A DNA stretch of 64,000 nt from an uncultured Lachnospiraceae bacterium (GTDB lineage Bacteria; Bacillota; Clostridia; Lachnospirales; Lachnospiraceae), in contig CANQMA010000002.1 in the NCBI GenBank assembly GCA_947624875.1, positions 26,473 through 90,472 on the forward strand, given 5' to 3'. The translations under genes and the position numbers were made by a program. Shown here piece by piece: positions 52,708 to 61,607 of this stretch. Below the pieces are notes generated by a model. The model was given only the letters and a program-made list of their open reading frames with translations. It had not been told where the DNA came from and made no database searches. Numbering within the stretch: position 1 is the first letter of the stretch; every line of letters begins with the position of its first letter.

Positions 52708-54093
52708 ATGTTACAGAAAAATGATGAATGTATTGTAGAAATTTCAGATTTAGGAACTTCTGGAGAGGGCATTGGGCGAATTGACGGCTATGTCCTTTTT
52801 GTTAAGGATACTGTAATCGGCGATACGGTGCGCGTCAGGATTATGAAATCAAAGAAAAATTATGGATACGCAAAACTGTTAGAAATCATAACGCCATCAG
52901 ATAACCGGGTGGAAGCGCCATGCCCGGCTGCAAAACGCTGCGGCGGGTGTCAGCTTCAGTTTATGAATTACAAAGAACAGCTCCGGTTTAAGACGGATAA
53001 AGTCGAAAATAATATCCGCCGCATCGGCGGCATTGACACGTTTGAAATGGAAGAAATCATCGGGATGCAGGATCCTTTTCATTATCGGAATAAGGCGCAG
53101 TTTCCGATGGGAATGGATAAAGAGGGAAACATTATCAGCGGTTTTTATGCGGGCAGGACACATTCCATTATTCCGGTGGAGCATTGTATGCTTGGAATCA
53201 GTCCTGATGGAAACGACGTCAACGCATCTGTCATGAAGCGCATCAAACTGTTTATGAAACAGAACAACATTTTACCTTATGATGAGAAAACCGGGAAAGG
53301 ACTGGTGCGCCATGTGCTGATTCGGATTGGGAAGGCGACCGGTCAGGTTATGGTCTGCATTGTCATCAATGGACACAAACTGTCGTATGCAAAAAAACTT
53401 GTGGATGACTTAAAGACCGTTCCGGGCATGACCGATATTTCCCTGAATGTCAATACCACACGCAATAATGTGATTATGGGAAAAGAACTGATTTCCCTTT
53501 TTGGCCCCGGATATATTGAAGATTCGATTGGCAAAATCCGATTTCAAATATCTCCTCTTTCCTTTTTTCAGGTCAATCCCGAACAGACGGAGAAACTTTA
53601 CAATAAGGCGCTGGAGTATGCAGGGCTGACCGGTACGGAAACGGTATGGGATTTGTATTGCGGTATCGGGAGTATCTCTCTGTTTCTGGCGCAGAAGGCA
53701 AAAAAGGTATTTGGTGTGGAAATTGTACCGGAGGCGGTAGAAGATGCGCGCAGCAATGCGCAATTAAATGAAATCAATAATGTGGAATTTTTTGAGGGAG
53801 CAGCAGAAAAAGTCGTGCCGGATTATTTTCAAAGACATCAGGGAGCGCCGGAATGCAGTCCCGATGTCATTGTCGTTGATCCACCACGAAAAGGCTGTGA
53901 TGAAACGCTGCTGGAAACGATTGTCTTGATGAAACCAAAGCGCGTAGTCTATGTCAGTTGTGAAAGTGCATCGCTTGCCAGAGATTTAAAATGGCTTTCC
54001 GAGCATGGATATGCGCTTCAGAAAGTGGCGCCATGCGACCAATTTGGTCAGACCGTGCATGTGGAGACGGTGTGCCTCTTGAGCAACACCTAA
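52708..54093 (+). CDS. rlmCD: 23S rRNA (uracil-C5)-methyltransferase, RlmCD/RumA type
   Basis: The 461-residue enzyme has an N-terminal TRAM RNA-binding domain (residues 1-62), an iron-sulfur site with Cys72, Cys78 and Cys81 (CPAAKRCGGC) plus a later Cys in VEHCMLG, the SAM-binding motif WDLYCGIGSISLFLA, VVDPPRKGCD, and the nucleophile Cys418 in VYVSCESASLARDL. It forms m5U in 23S rRNA; the single copy here may act on both positions, as in B. subtilis. The protein ends abruptly after HVETVCLLS with NT. I recall this 3' end as a known integration site for mobile elements. Confidence 0.94.
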   Translation: MLQKNDECIVEISDLGTSGEGIGRIDGYVLFVKDTVIGDTVRVRIMKSKKNYGYAKLLEIITPSDNRVEAPCPAAKRCGGCQLQFMNYKEQLRFKTDKVENNIRRIGGIDTFEMEEIIGMQDPFHYRNKAQFPMGMDKEGNIISGFYAGRTHSIIPVEHCMLGISPDGNDVNASVMKRIKLFMKQNNILPYDEKTGKGLVRHVLIRIGKATGQVMVCIVINGHKLSYAKKLVDDLKTVPGMTDISLNVNTTRNNVIMGKELISLFGPGYIEDSIGKIRFQISPLSFFQVNPEQTEKLYNKALEYAGLTGTETVWDLYCGIGSISLFLAQKAKKVFGVEIVPEAVEDARSNAQLNEINNVEFFEGAAEKVVPDYFQRHQGAPECSPDVIVVDPPRKGCDETLLETIVLMKPKRVVYVSCESASLARDLKWLSEHGYALQKVAPCDQFGQTVHVETVCLLSNT

Positions 54094-54262
54094 AACTGCC
54101 CTGCACAAACTGTACACGTATAATCCTGACATTGCCGATGTTTTTACAGAGCGGGAAATGAAAAAACTGCGTGAGTCTGGCGCGTTATATATGTTGATGG
54201 AGTATTTGCTGGGGATGGGGCAGAGCGGTTGTATATCTGAATCCACAGTTAAACCGAGATGA
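54083..54262 (+). pseudogene. Possible gene remnant after the methyltransferase
   Basis: An open stretch of about 59 codons in another frame overlaps the end of the methyltransferase gene. It has no start codon with a ribosome site and begins right after an in-frame stop. The reading ALHKLYTYNPDIADVFTERE, then MKKLRESGALYMLMEYLLGM, looks protein-like with a plausible helix pattern, and it ends at TGA 54260-54262. I do not recognise it. It may be the tail of a gene left by excision or decay of an inserted element, or chance. Confidence 0.3.
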
Positions 54263-54319
54263 TATTTAGACAAAGATCAGCGATGGGTTCGGGCTTGGCA
54301 GCCTGTCGGATATTTGCAT

Positions 54320-54358
54320 AAAAAACTGACTTCTGGTGTGACGCCGGCGGTCAGTTTT
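54320..54358 (+). terminator. Terminator downstream of the methyltransferase region
   Basis: AAAAACTGAC (54320-54329) pairs with GTCAGTTTTT (54349-54358). It lies 227 bp after the methyltransferase stop, with the possible gene remnant in between. Confidence 0.8.
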
Positions 54359-54505
54359 TGTATTTGGCAGATACATTTTGTGGAGTAATCAAACGGCACA
54401 TAATCCGGTGGATATGTCTTAAAGTTTTTTTCGATTTTGAATTTAGAATATTATTTCCCGTGAAATTGTTTTGATTACGGACTGTTTGTAACTTGGCAAA
54501 TTTGA

Positions 54506-54534
54506 TTGAATATTAGAAAATTAAGTGCTAAGAT
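54506..54534 (+). promoter_or_regulatory. MATE gene promoter
   Basis: TTGAAT (54506-54511), 17 bases, TAAGAT (54529-54534) with an extended TGC, 27 bp before the ATG. Confidence 0.65.
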
Positions 54535-54561
54535 GAATTCACATAAAAAAGAGGTGAAGAG

Positions 54562-55959
54562 ATGTCTAAAAAAGAAATGTCACGTGCGAATATCATGTTG
54601 ACAGGATCATTACCGAAAATCATAACAAAAATGGCGGTTCCGTCGATTATTTCCTTTATCATAACAACAGTATACAATTTGGCGGATACTTTTTTTGTCA
54701 GTTCGCTTGGAGAGAGCGCAACCGCAGCAGTAAGCGTCAATGCCTCTCTGGATCAGTTGATTATGATGGCGGGCTCAATGCTGGCAGTCGGTGCGGCAAG
54801 TTACACGTCCAGACTTCTTGGAGCAGGAGACAAAAAAAAGGCTGACCAGGTGCTCTCTACCGCGTTCTTTCTTGCGATGATTTTTGGAAGCGTTATCATG
54901 GTACTGGGACTTTCATTTAAAGTCCCTATGGTTCGATTGCTGGGCGCTACCGATACCTGTGAAAGGTATTCTATTCAATATGCGGAATATGTGCTTTTAG
55001 TGGCCCCATTGATGGCGGCAAACTTTGTAATGAATCAATGTCTCCGCTCTGAAGGCAATGCGATGCTTTCTATGGTGGGAATGGGAATCGGCGGCATATT
55101 AAACTGCATCTTAGACCCGATTTTCATTTTTCAATTGGGACTTGGTGTTGCCGGAGCTTCCATGGCTACTGCAATTTCAAAAGTAGTCAGTTTTGTCATT
55201 CTTTTATATCCTTATATTATGAGAAAGAGTATTTTACATCTTTCCATCAGAAAATTCAAAATGGCAAAAAATATTATGATACAGATTGTGAGTGTGGGCT
55301 CCTCGTCCATGTTTCGTTCCGGCCTTGCAGTCGTGTCTGCAATTGTTCTCAATAACATTGCAGGGACAATTTCAGATTCTGTTCTTGCAGGGATTGGCGT
55401 TTCCACAAAGATTATGATGTTTCCTCTGAGTGTTATTCTGGGATTTGGAACAGGGTTTCAACCGGTTGCCGGCTACAACTGGGGCGCAAGGAGATATGAC
55501 CGCGTCCTGAAAAGTTACCGTTTTTCTTCCAAAGTAGCAGTAATCGGTTCGGCGGTCATGGGACTGCTGATTTGGATTTTTGCAAAAGATCTGATTATTA
55601 TTTTTGCGGGAAGCAACCGGGAAATGATTCGTGTCGGAATGCTCTGCATCCGTCTGCAGTCGCTGACCATGCCGATTCATGGCTGGGTGGCAGTGGTGAA
55701 TATGTTGTGCGCCGGTCTCGGAAAAGCAAAGGGAGCATTTTTACTTTCAACGTCAAGGCAGGGAACCTGTTTTCTTCCGATTGCCTATCCGATGTCGTGG
55801 CTTTGGGGTGCGGACGGGATTGCTGCGGTTCAGGCAGTTGCAGATGCCATCACCCTGTTTTTGGCGGTGCCATTGATGCACAGACTGCGTCGTGAAATTA
55901 TAACGTTAGAAAAAGACGCGCGGGAGGCGGAAAAATCAAAACAGAGTGTTTTTACTTAA
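54562..55959 (+). CDS. MATE-family multidrug/cation efflux transporter
   Basis: The 465-residue protein has twelve hydrophobic helices in two halves, with MATE features: PSIISFIITTVYNLADTFFV at the N terminus, MLAVGAASYTSRLLGAGDKK, MNQCLRSEGNAMLSMVGMGI, and in the second half GFGTGFQPVAGYNWGARRYD. It would export cationic or drug-like compounds by sodium or proton antiport. A promoter with an extended -10 lies at 54506-54534 and AGAGGTG precedes the ATG. It stands alone, with no regulator gene beside it. Confidence 0.95.
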   Translation: MSKKEMSRANIMLTGSLPKIITKMAVPSIISFIITTVYNLADTFFVSSLGESATAAVSVNASLDQLIMMAGSMLAVGAASYTSRLLGAGDKKKADQVLSTAFFLAMIFGSVIMVLGLSFKVPMVRLLGATDTCERYSIQYAEYVLLVAPLMAANFVMNQCLRSEGNAMLSMVGMGIGGILNCILDPIFIFQLGLGVAGASMATAISKVVSFVILLYPYIMRKSILHLSIRKFKMAKNIMIQIVSVGSSSMFRSGLAVVSAIVLNNIAGTISDSVLAGIGVSTKIMMFPLSVILGFGTGFQPVAGYNWGARRYDRVLKSYRFSSKVAVIGSAVMGLLIWIFAKDLIIIFAGSNREMIRVGMLCIRLQSLTMPIHGWVAVVNMLCAGLGKAKGAFLLSTSRQGTCFLPIAYPMSWLWGADGIAAVQAVADAITLFLAVPLMHRLRREIITLEKDAREAEKSKQSVFT

Positions 55960-56071
55960 ACCTGCCATATAGGAACCTGCAGCGGTGATGATGGTGATGA
56001 TATAGAAGGCGGATTTTATTTTCTCAAGTATTAGATTCGAAAAATTTGGCAACAAATAATTTAGAGACGGG

Positions 56072-56119
56072 TTGACAGTTACATGAAAATCATGTGATGT
56101 CGTAAGACAATGATAAGAT
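56072..56119 (+). promoter_or_regulatory. corA upstream region with palindrome and extended -10
   Basis: A perfect ACATGA-AAA-TCATGT palindrome (56081-56095) lies between a TTGACA (56072-56077) and TGA-TAAGAT (extended -10, -10 hexamer 56114-56119). The TTGACA is too far away to pair with that -10. The palindrome may be an operator. Confidence 0.35.
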
Positions 56120-56152
56120 CAAAATAGGAAAATCACCGTTAAAGGAGCCATC

Positions 56153-57109
56153 ATGAAACAGATCACAAGTTCTACGAAAACGCGCGAAAACACAGGGCGT
56201 GGAAAACTACAGGAAGATTCTTTTCGATTCGAGATTCTGCAGACGGCAGAATTTCGGGAAAAGAAAAAAGAATTTCCATATTATAGGGAAATGATTCGAA
56301 ATCTTAGTTCCATTCATTACTGCAAGGCGGAAGCGTTGAAAGAATGTATTATCGGGACAATTCGCCTGCCCCGGAAAAACGAGGAAAAAACAGCGGCGAT
56401 GACATTTGGCTTTTATCTGGCAGAGCAGACGATGATTTTCGTGGAAGAAGGAGACAAATTGAAGACATGGGTGCAAAAACATTCAGAGATGCTCTATGAT
56501 TCACACACGCCTGAGGAGTTATGTTTGTCAGTGATGGAATTGATGACAGAAGATGATTTAGTATATCTTTTACAGATTGAAACAACGGCGGACAAGATGG
56601 AAAAGGATATTACCAATGGAATCAGTAAAAATTTTTTCCCAATATTAACGCGGTACAGACAGAAATTGTCTGAATTAAATTCGTATTATGAACAACTTGT
56701 CGATATTGGAGAATTTTTTCAGTCTGCGGCTTGTGCTTCAATGATTCAGAACGAACAGGAATGGGGCAAATTTACCCGGCGCGCGGAAAGGCTGCAAAAT
56801 CATGTTCACCTTCTTCGGGAGAATATGCTGCAATTACGCGAACTTTATCAGTCTGTACAGGATGCAAGACAAAATCGCATTATTGGAATCCTGACAGTCG
56901 TCACTACATTTTTTCTTCCGCTGAATTTACTGACAGGGTGGTATGGAATGAATTTTATCAACATGCCGGAACTGCACTGGAAGTATGGATATCTGACGGT
57001 CATTTTGGCCGCTTTTATGATAGCCGTCAGTGAATTTGTTTATTTACAAAAAAGAAAAAATTTTTTTAAAAATAAACGGGTTTCGCCACAGGCGGAGACC
57101 AAGGAATAA
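56153..57109 (+). CDS. corA: CorA-family divalent metal transporter
   Basis: The 318-residue protein has a long cytoplasmic helical N-terminal domain and two C-terminal helices. The signature YGMNF in LLTGWYGMNFINMPEL lies on the loop after the first helix, and the second helix (YLTVILAAFMIAVSEFVYL) is followed by a Lys-rich tail. CorA pentamers carry Mg2+, Co2+ or Zn2+. AAAGGAGCC sets the start. An ACATGA-3-TCATGT palindrome lies 60-70 bp upstream. The N-terminal domain is more divergent than the pore, so cargo is not certain. Confidence 0.93.
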   Translation: MKQITSSTKTRENTGRGKLQEDSFRFEILQTAEFREKKKEFPYYREMIRNLSSIHYCKAEALKECIIGTIRLPRKNEEKTAAMTFGFYLAEQTMIFVEEGDKLKTWVQKHSEMLYDSHTPEELCLSVMELMTEDDLVYLLQIETTADKMEKDITNGISKNFFPILTRYRQKLSELNSYYEQLVDIGEFFQSAACASMIQNEQEWGKFTRRAERLQNHVHLLRENMLQLRELYQSVQDARQNRIIGILTVVTTFFLPLNLLTGWYGMNFINMPELHWKYGYLTVILAAFMIAVSEFVYLQKRKNFFKNKRVSPQAETKE

Positions 57110-57115
57110 TAATCC

Positions 57116-57144
57116 TTGCTCTGTTGATGGAATTGTGATAAAAT
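57116..57144 (+). promoter_or_regulatory. Promoter of the basic Ig-domain protein
   Basis: TTGCTC (57116-57121), 17 bases, TAAAAT (57139-57144) with an extended TGA. It lies after corA, with a 38-bp leader. Confidence 0.55.
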
Positions 57145-57182
57145 ATCATCGACAATTTTATTATTCACGAGGAGGATGGAAG

Positions 57183-59264
57183 ATGAAGAAATCAAGAGTC
57201 AAGTCTTTGCTTTCCATGCTTTTGGTGTTGACATTATTATTTTCGGTCAATGTAACACCTGCAAGCGCTGCAAAGAAAAAAGCAAAGGCAAAAGGAAAAG
57301 GAAAGGTCACAACTGTGACAGTAAAAGCGCCAACCGGTTCTAAAAAGGTGGCATACGTTGCAAAGGGAAAGAAAATTAAACTTTCCACAACGGTAAAAGC
57401 GAAACCGAATAAGAAAGCAAATAAAAAAGTGACTTATAAGTCCAAAAATACTAAGATTGCAACGGTTTCCGCAAAAGGTGTTGTTAAAGGAAAGAAACTT
57501 GGAAAGACGAAAGTTACAATTACTTCCGTTAAGAACAAAAAGAAGAAAAAGACAATTAAGATCCAAGTTACCAATCCGGTCAAGAAAGTGAAGTTGAGCC
57601 AGAAAAGAGCACAGATCGGACCGGGTGAGACAATTAAGTTAAAGGCTACAGTAAAAGCGCCAAAGAAATCTTTTAAAAAGGTTCAGTTTACATCTTCAAA
57701 TAAAAAAGTTGCTACAGTAAACAAAAAAGGCGTTGTAAAGGCTCGTGCAATTGGTACAGCTAAGATTACGGCAAAGGCATATGATGGAAGTGGCAAGAAA
57801 GCAGTCTGTACAGTTCAGGTTGCCAACGGTATCAAAGATATCACATTTGATAACCCACTGAAAGAATATGCTCTCAGCAAAGTAAGGGTTACATTAAACA
57901 AGGCGCAGGCTCTGAGTAAAGAAAACTTTGTAATTAAAACAAAACAGAATCCGGATGGAACTTATAACTCAGTAAAACAGATTAAGAATATTTATACAAA
58001 TGATAATACAAACTATTACGTATTTCTTGAAGACAGCTATTTTGTAGTTGGTCAATATGTTCAGGTGACTGCAAATGGATTAAAAGGCAGAAAGACTTTT
58101 GAAAAGCAGTTTACATCAGACAGCAGGGAAAGTGAGATGGTAGTTTGTGCTGAAGTAAACGATATTGTTGAGGAGTATGTCGAATTTAATGACAGTGGAT
58201 CCCGCGGATATTTTAGTTATAAGATTGATTCAGGAAATCTCCCTGCAGGACTTACTTATGATACAGAGGAAAATAAAATAGAAGGTATTGCACAAGCAGT
58301 TGCAGATAACCAGAAAGTAACTTTTGCAGCAACCGATGAATATGGAAAGACCTTTAAGACCGTTGTAAACTTCATTATTGGTGATAAAAACCATTTGGTT
58401 GTTGAAAATAGGACAGTGGGAGATAAAGACTATAACAAAGTATATCCGCACAGTTCCCCGTCTGCAAATCTGTACGTCAGCGGAGGAAGCGGCGATTATA
58501 ATGTTAGAATGTTAGATGATTGCGGAGAAATTTTCTACACATCATCATATTCTTCCAGTGATGTATATATTGGTTGCGAAGAAAAGAGATTAACTCAGCC
58601 GGGTACTTATAATGTAAAAGTCAGCGTTACAGATGCAAATAATCCGGCGCTGTCAGTGGTAGCCACATATACGGTTGTAGTATCCAGCGCGCAGCAGGTA
58701 AATATCACATTAAGTAACTTTAAAGATTCAACATATAGGGAAATTTATTTTTATTGTTATGAGACGGATAGAGAATACATATTCTATGGGTCTAGTGAAA
58801 CTTATGAAGATAGACAAAGAAATGTAGGATATCTCAAGGAATATGTGCCGGATGGACATTATAAAATCTATTCTATGTTATATGGAACAGAAATCGTATA
58901 TGCTGATTATTATGCCGTTTATGGAACAGTAAATCTTGCCTATACATTATCTGATTTCCATACAATTTCCGGTATTATTCGGGACAAGAATGGAAATCCA
59001 TATCGGAATGGCTGTGATGTCTATATCTATAAGGCTGATAAGCCATATGATAGTAAAGGTTATTATTATGTAGAATCAAGATATTACGATGATTATGATG
59101 AACAATATTATGGAGGAACCGGAGAATATGAGTTTACCGATGTTCCGAATGGAACCTATATTATAGATGTTCGAGATAACGGTGAAAGAGTACGATCCGG
59201 CGTACTGACTGTAAATAATGGAAATGCATTCTGTGATTTGACATTACCGATTGAAAATTATTAA
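57183..59264 (+). CDS. Secreted multidomain Ig-like surface protein with very basic N-terminal domains
   Basis: The start is ATG 57183 behind GAGGAGG; the in-frame extension to 57030 overlaps corA. The 693-residue protein has a signal peptide ending near ASAA (residue 29) and two Big2-like domains (about 38-118 and 122-205, each with KKVTYKSKNTKIATVSAKG-type strands) that are extremely rich in lysine. A He_PIG-like segment (NLPAGLTYDTEENKIEGIA) and a C-terminal carboxypeptidase-regulatory/Cna-B-like domain (SGIIRDKNGNPYRNG, YEFTDVPNGTYIIDV) follow. There is no LPxTG or C-terminal helix, so retention may rely on charge interaction with anionic wall polymers. It is monocistronic and ends at a terminator. 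Confidence 0.88.
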   Translation: MKKSRVKSLLSMLLVLTLLFSVNVTPASAAKKKAKAKGKGKVTTVTVKAPTGSKKVAYVAKGKKIKLSTTVKAKPNKKANKKVTYKSKNTKIATVSAKGVVKGKKLGKTKVTITSVKNKKKKKTIKIQVTNPVKKVKLSQKRAQIGPGETIKLKATVKAPKKSFKKVQFTSSNKKVATVNKKGVVKARAIGTAKITAKAYDGSGKKAVCTVQVANGIKDITFDNPLKEYALSKVRVTLNKAQALSKENFVIKTKQNPDGTYNSVKQIKNIYTNDNTNYYVFLEDSYFVVGQYVQVTANGLKGRKTFEKQFTSDSRESEMVVCAEVNDIVEEYVEFNDSGSRGYFSYKIDSGNLPAGLTYDTEENKIEGIAQAVADNQKVTFAATDEYGKTFKTVVNFIIGDKNHLVVENRTVGDKDYNKVYPHSSPSANLYVSGGSGDYNVRMLDDCGEIFYTSSYSSSDVYIGCEEKRLTQPGTYNVKVSVTDANNPALSVVATYTVVVSSAQQVNITLSNFKDSTYREIYFYCYETDREYIFYGSSETYEDRQRNVGYLKEYVPDGHYKIYSMLYGTEIVYADYYAVYGTVNLAYTLSDFHTISGIIRDKNGNPYRNGCDVYIYKADKPYDSKGYYYVESRYYDDYDEQYYGGTGEYEFTDVPNGTYIIDVRDNGERVRSGVLTVNNGNAFCDLTLPIENY

Positions 59265-59288
59265 TAAAACTTGAATGTTTTAGAAAAG

Positions 59289-59317
59289 GCACCCTGAAAG
59301 AGGGTGTCTTTTTTTAC
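59289..59317 (+). terminator. Terminator after the basic Ig-domain protein gene
   Basis: GGCACCCT pairs with AGGGTGTC (one G-T pair) around GAAAG and is followed by a T-run. Confidence 0.9.
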
Positions 59318-59380
59318 GGATTTTATGGAATGATTCAATTTGAAATATGTCAAACGCACCGTTGTTCCATAGGAAATGCC

Positions 59381-59410
59381 TTGACAGGGTTATGTGCTAA
59401 AAGGTATCAT
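59381..59410 (+). promoter_or_regulatory. Promoter of the FAD oxidoreductase gene
   Basis: TTGACA (59381-59386), 18 bases, TATCAT (59405-59410), 49 bp before the ATG. Confidence 0.65.
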
Positions 59411-59459
59411 ATAGAAAGATATATTTAGAACAATAAACATAACAAAATAGAGGAGTCAA

Positions 59460-61013
59460 ATGAAAGAAAAAGCACTGATTATAGGGGCCGGACCGGCTGG
59501 GCTTACAGCGGCATATGAATTATTGACAAAGACAGATAACATAGAAGTTGTAGTATTCGAGGAGAGCGGCTGTTTCGGAGGGATTTCAAAGACCGTCGAA
59601 TATAAAGGAAATCGTATGGACATGGGTGGTCATCGGTTTTTTTCAAAGGTTCCGGAAGTAAATGAATGGTGGGAAAAAATGCTTCCGATGCAGGGAGAAC
59701 CGGCGTATGATGATATTTTGTTAAATCGTTCCATACCGCTGAGTGCCGGCGGACCGGATCCGGAAAATAGCGACCACGTGATGTTGACAAGACATCGTGT
59801 TTCCCGAATCCTTTTCGATTCAAAGTTTTATGATTATCCTGTTTCCTTAAAACCTGAGACATTTAAAAATATGGGATTCATAAATACGATTCAAGTTGGA
59901 TTGAGTTATCTTGTTTCGTTAGTTCATAAGCTGCCGGAAGATAATCTGGAGAATTTTTATATCAATCGTTTTGGGCGGAAACTGTATAGTATGTTTTTTG
60001 AATATTATACAGAGAACCTCTGGGGAAGACATCCGCGTGAAATTGATGCATCATGGGGAGCGCAGCGGGTAAAAGGGTTATCCATCACGGCGGTCTTAAA
60101 AGATGTATTCGGACGGGTTTTTAAGAAGAAAAATCGTAAAGTGGAAACATCCCTGATCGAAGAATTTAAATACCCGAAATTGGGACCCGGACAGTTATGG
60201 GACGTCACGGCAGAGAAAATCCGGGAACTGGGTGGAACCATTATTAAAAATGCGAAAGTTACCAAACTTCATAAATCTGAGGAAAATATTATTACGGCTG
60301 TGACTTATGAGAAAGACGGAAAGGAAGAAATCATGGCAGGAGATTATGTTATTTCTTCTATGCCGGTAAAAGATTTAGTTTTGGGAATGAATGATGTTCC
60401 AAGGGAAATGGAAAGAATTGCCAAAGGACTTCCATACAGAGACTATATGACTCTGGGAGTACTGGTATCAAAATTCAACTTGAAAAATTTGACACATATC
60501 AAAACTGTTGGAAATATTGTACCGGACTGCTGGGTATACGTACAGGATCGCAGTGTGCGAATGGGACGCTTTCAAATTTACAACAACTGGTCTCCTTATA
60601 TGGTGAAAGATTTGGAACATACAGTCTGGATTGGATTAGAATATTTTACCAATGAGGGCGACGAATTTTGGAATATGTCCGAAGAGGAATTCTCCGCTTT
60701 GGGAATATCAGAAATGCAGAAGCTTGGCTTGATTGACAGCGGCGAAGTTGTACTTGAAACGCATATGGAGAAAGTAAAAAAAGCTTATCCGGCATATTTT
60801 GATACCTATGACGAGATGGATCGTCTGATTGATTATTTAAAAACAATTGATAATTTATATTGTGTTGGTCGGAATGGACAGCATCGTTACAATAATATTG
60901 ATCATTCTATGATGACATCTTTCGAGACCGTCAAAAACATATTGTCTGGAAAGAAAGACAAATCAAACATCTGGAATGTCAATACAGAACAGGAATATCA
61001 TGAAGAAAAATGA
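59460..61013 (+). CDS. FAD-dependent oxidoreductase related to UDP-galactopyranose mutase / amine oxidases
   Basis: The 517-residue flavoprotein has the dinucleotide-binding motif [17 protein letters not shown], then [18 protein letters not shown] and [20 protein letters not shown], as in UDP-galactopyranose mutase and related NAD(P)/FAD proteins. The C-terminal part has [20 protein letters not shown], a typical FAD-closing segment. The segment [20 protein letters not shown] also resembles mutase-type enzymes. It might isomerise a nucleotide sugar for surface glycans, but the family is broad and the substrate unproven. GAGGAG lies just before the ATG. Confidence 0.8.
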   Translation: MKEKALIIGAGPAGLTAAYELLTKTDNIEVVVFEESGCFGGISKTVEYKGNRMDMGGHRFFSKVPEVNEWWEKMLPMQGEPAYDDILLNRSIPLSAGGPDPENSDHVMLTRHRVSRILFDSKFYDYPVSLKPETFKNMGFINTIQVGLSYLVSLVHKLPEDNLENFYINRFGRKLYSMFFEYYTENLWGRHPREIDASWGAQRVKGLSITAVLKDVFGRVFKKKNRKVETSLIEEFKYPKLGPGQLWDVTAEKIRELGGTIIKNAKVTKLHKSEENIITAVTYEKDGKEEIMAGDYVISSMPVKDLVLGMNDVPREMERIAKGLPYRDYMTLGVLVSKFNLKNLTHIKTVGNIVPDCWVYVQDRSVRMGRFQIYNNWSPYMVKDLEHTVWIGLEYFTNEGDEFWNMSEEEFSALGISEMQKLGLIDSGEVVLETHMEKVKKAYPAYFDTYDEMDRLIDYLKTIDNLYCVGRNGQHRYNNIDHSMMTSFETVKNILSGKKDKSNIWNVNTEQEYHEEK

Positions 61014-61076
61014 TACCGGACCCGGCAGAGAGAAGATTGTTTCATAGGAAAAATTTTCATCGGTTCTGTTATAAAT

Positions 61077-61130
61077 AAAATTCCATGAAAAGGAACATCA
61101 CTTTCCTGATTCATGGAACTTTATTTTTTG
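61077..61130. terminator. Bidirectional terminator between the oxidoreductase and XRE genes
   Basis: AAAATTCCATGA pairs with TCATGGAA and the following T-rich bases, with an inner AAAGGAA/TTTCC helix. It serves both convergent genes. Confidence 0.8.
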
Positions 61131-61138
61131 TATCAATA

Positions 61139-61417
61139 CTATTTCTTTTTACGGAATGCGTCTGCAACTGCTCTGATTGCACGAACTTCATCATCGTTTA
61201 AATCAGAAAGATCGATGACAGTTCCTCTTTCCACCCCTAACAGATAATCTGTCGTTACATGAAACAATTTCGCATACTTCACTACGACGTCAGGAGACGG
61301 ACATCGTTCATTCAATTCATAAAAAGAGATTACAGATTTTGTTACGCCCAGCTGGTCGGCAACCTGCTGCTGAGTCATTCCGGCCTGCTTGCGTAAAGTT
61401 CTCAATCTTGAATCCAC
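61139..61417 (-). CDS. Small XRE-family helix-turn-helix regulator
   Basis: The 92-residue protein has an XRE/Cro-type helix-turn-helix at residues 4-60: LRTLRKQAGMTQQQVADQLG, then VTKSVISFYELNERCPSPDV and LFHVTTDYLLGVERG. An acidic then basic C-terminal helix follows (LSDLNDDEVRAIRAVADAFR, then KKK). It has no partner gene. Targets are unknown; it may regulate itself or the neighbouring genes. It shares a bidirectional terminator with the oxidoreductase gene. Confidence 0.9.
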   Translation of the reverse strand: MDSRLRTLRKQAGMTQQQVADQLGVTKSVISFYELNERCPSPDVVVKYAKLFHVTTDYLLGVERGTVIDLSDLNDDEVRAIRAVADAFRKKK

Positions 61418-61551
61418 TCGCTATCACCTCATTTCTAAAACTAGTGTACTAAAATATAGAGTTATAATGGTTTATATAGATATGAAATCAGTGGATTATA
61501 CGCCAATATTCAATTATTAGGATGGCCTTATTTTATCTTGATTATGTACGA

Positions 61552-61590
61552 AAAAAACGCAATCAGAGATTTTTCTCCGATTGCGTTTTT
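61552..61590. terminator. Terminator downstream of the PaaK-like gene
   Basis: AAAAACGCAATC pairs with GATTGCGTTTTT with an inner GAG/CTC helix. The symmetrical A and T runs allow action on both strands; on the minus strand it closes the ligase gene. Confidence 0.88.
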
Positions 61591-61607
61591 ATGGTTGATG
61601 GATTGAC

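Larger units (their letters stand above)
54263..54561. other. Non-coding stretch between methyltransferase and MATE gene
   Basis: Apart from the possible remnant ending at 54262, a terminator and the MATE promoter, I see no gene in the 468 bp after the methyltransferase stop. Confidence 0.6.

Noticed and set aside
53986..54273. A 95-residue minus-strand frame over the end of the methyltransferase gene
   Set aside because: It overlaps strongly conserved methyltransferase coding and has no ribosome site.
57030..57182. Upstream extension of the basic Ig-domain protein
   Set aside because: It would overlap corA and place 51 residues before a clear signal peptide; GAGGAGG sets ATG 57183.
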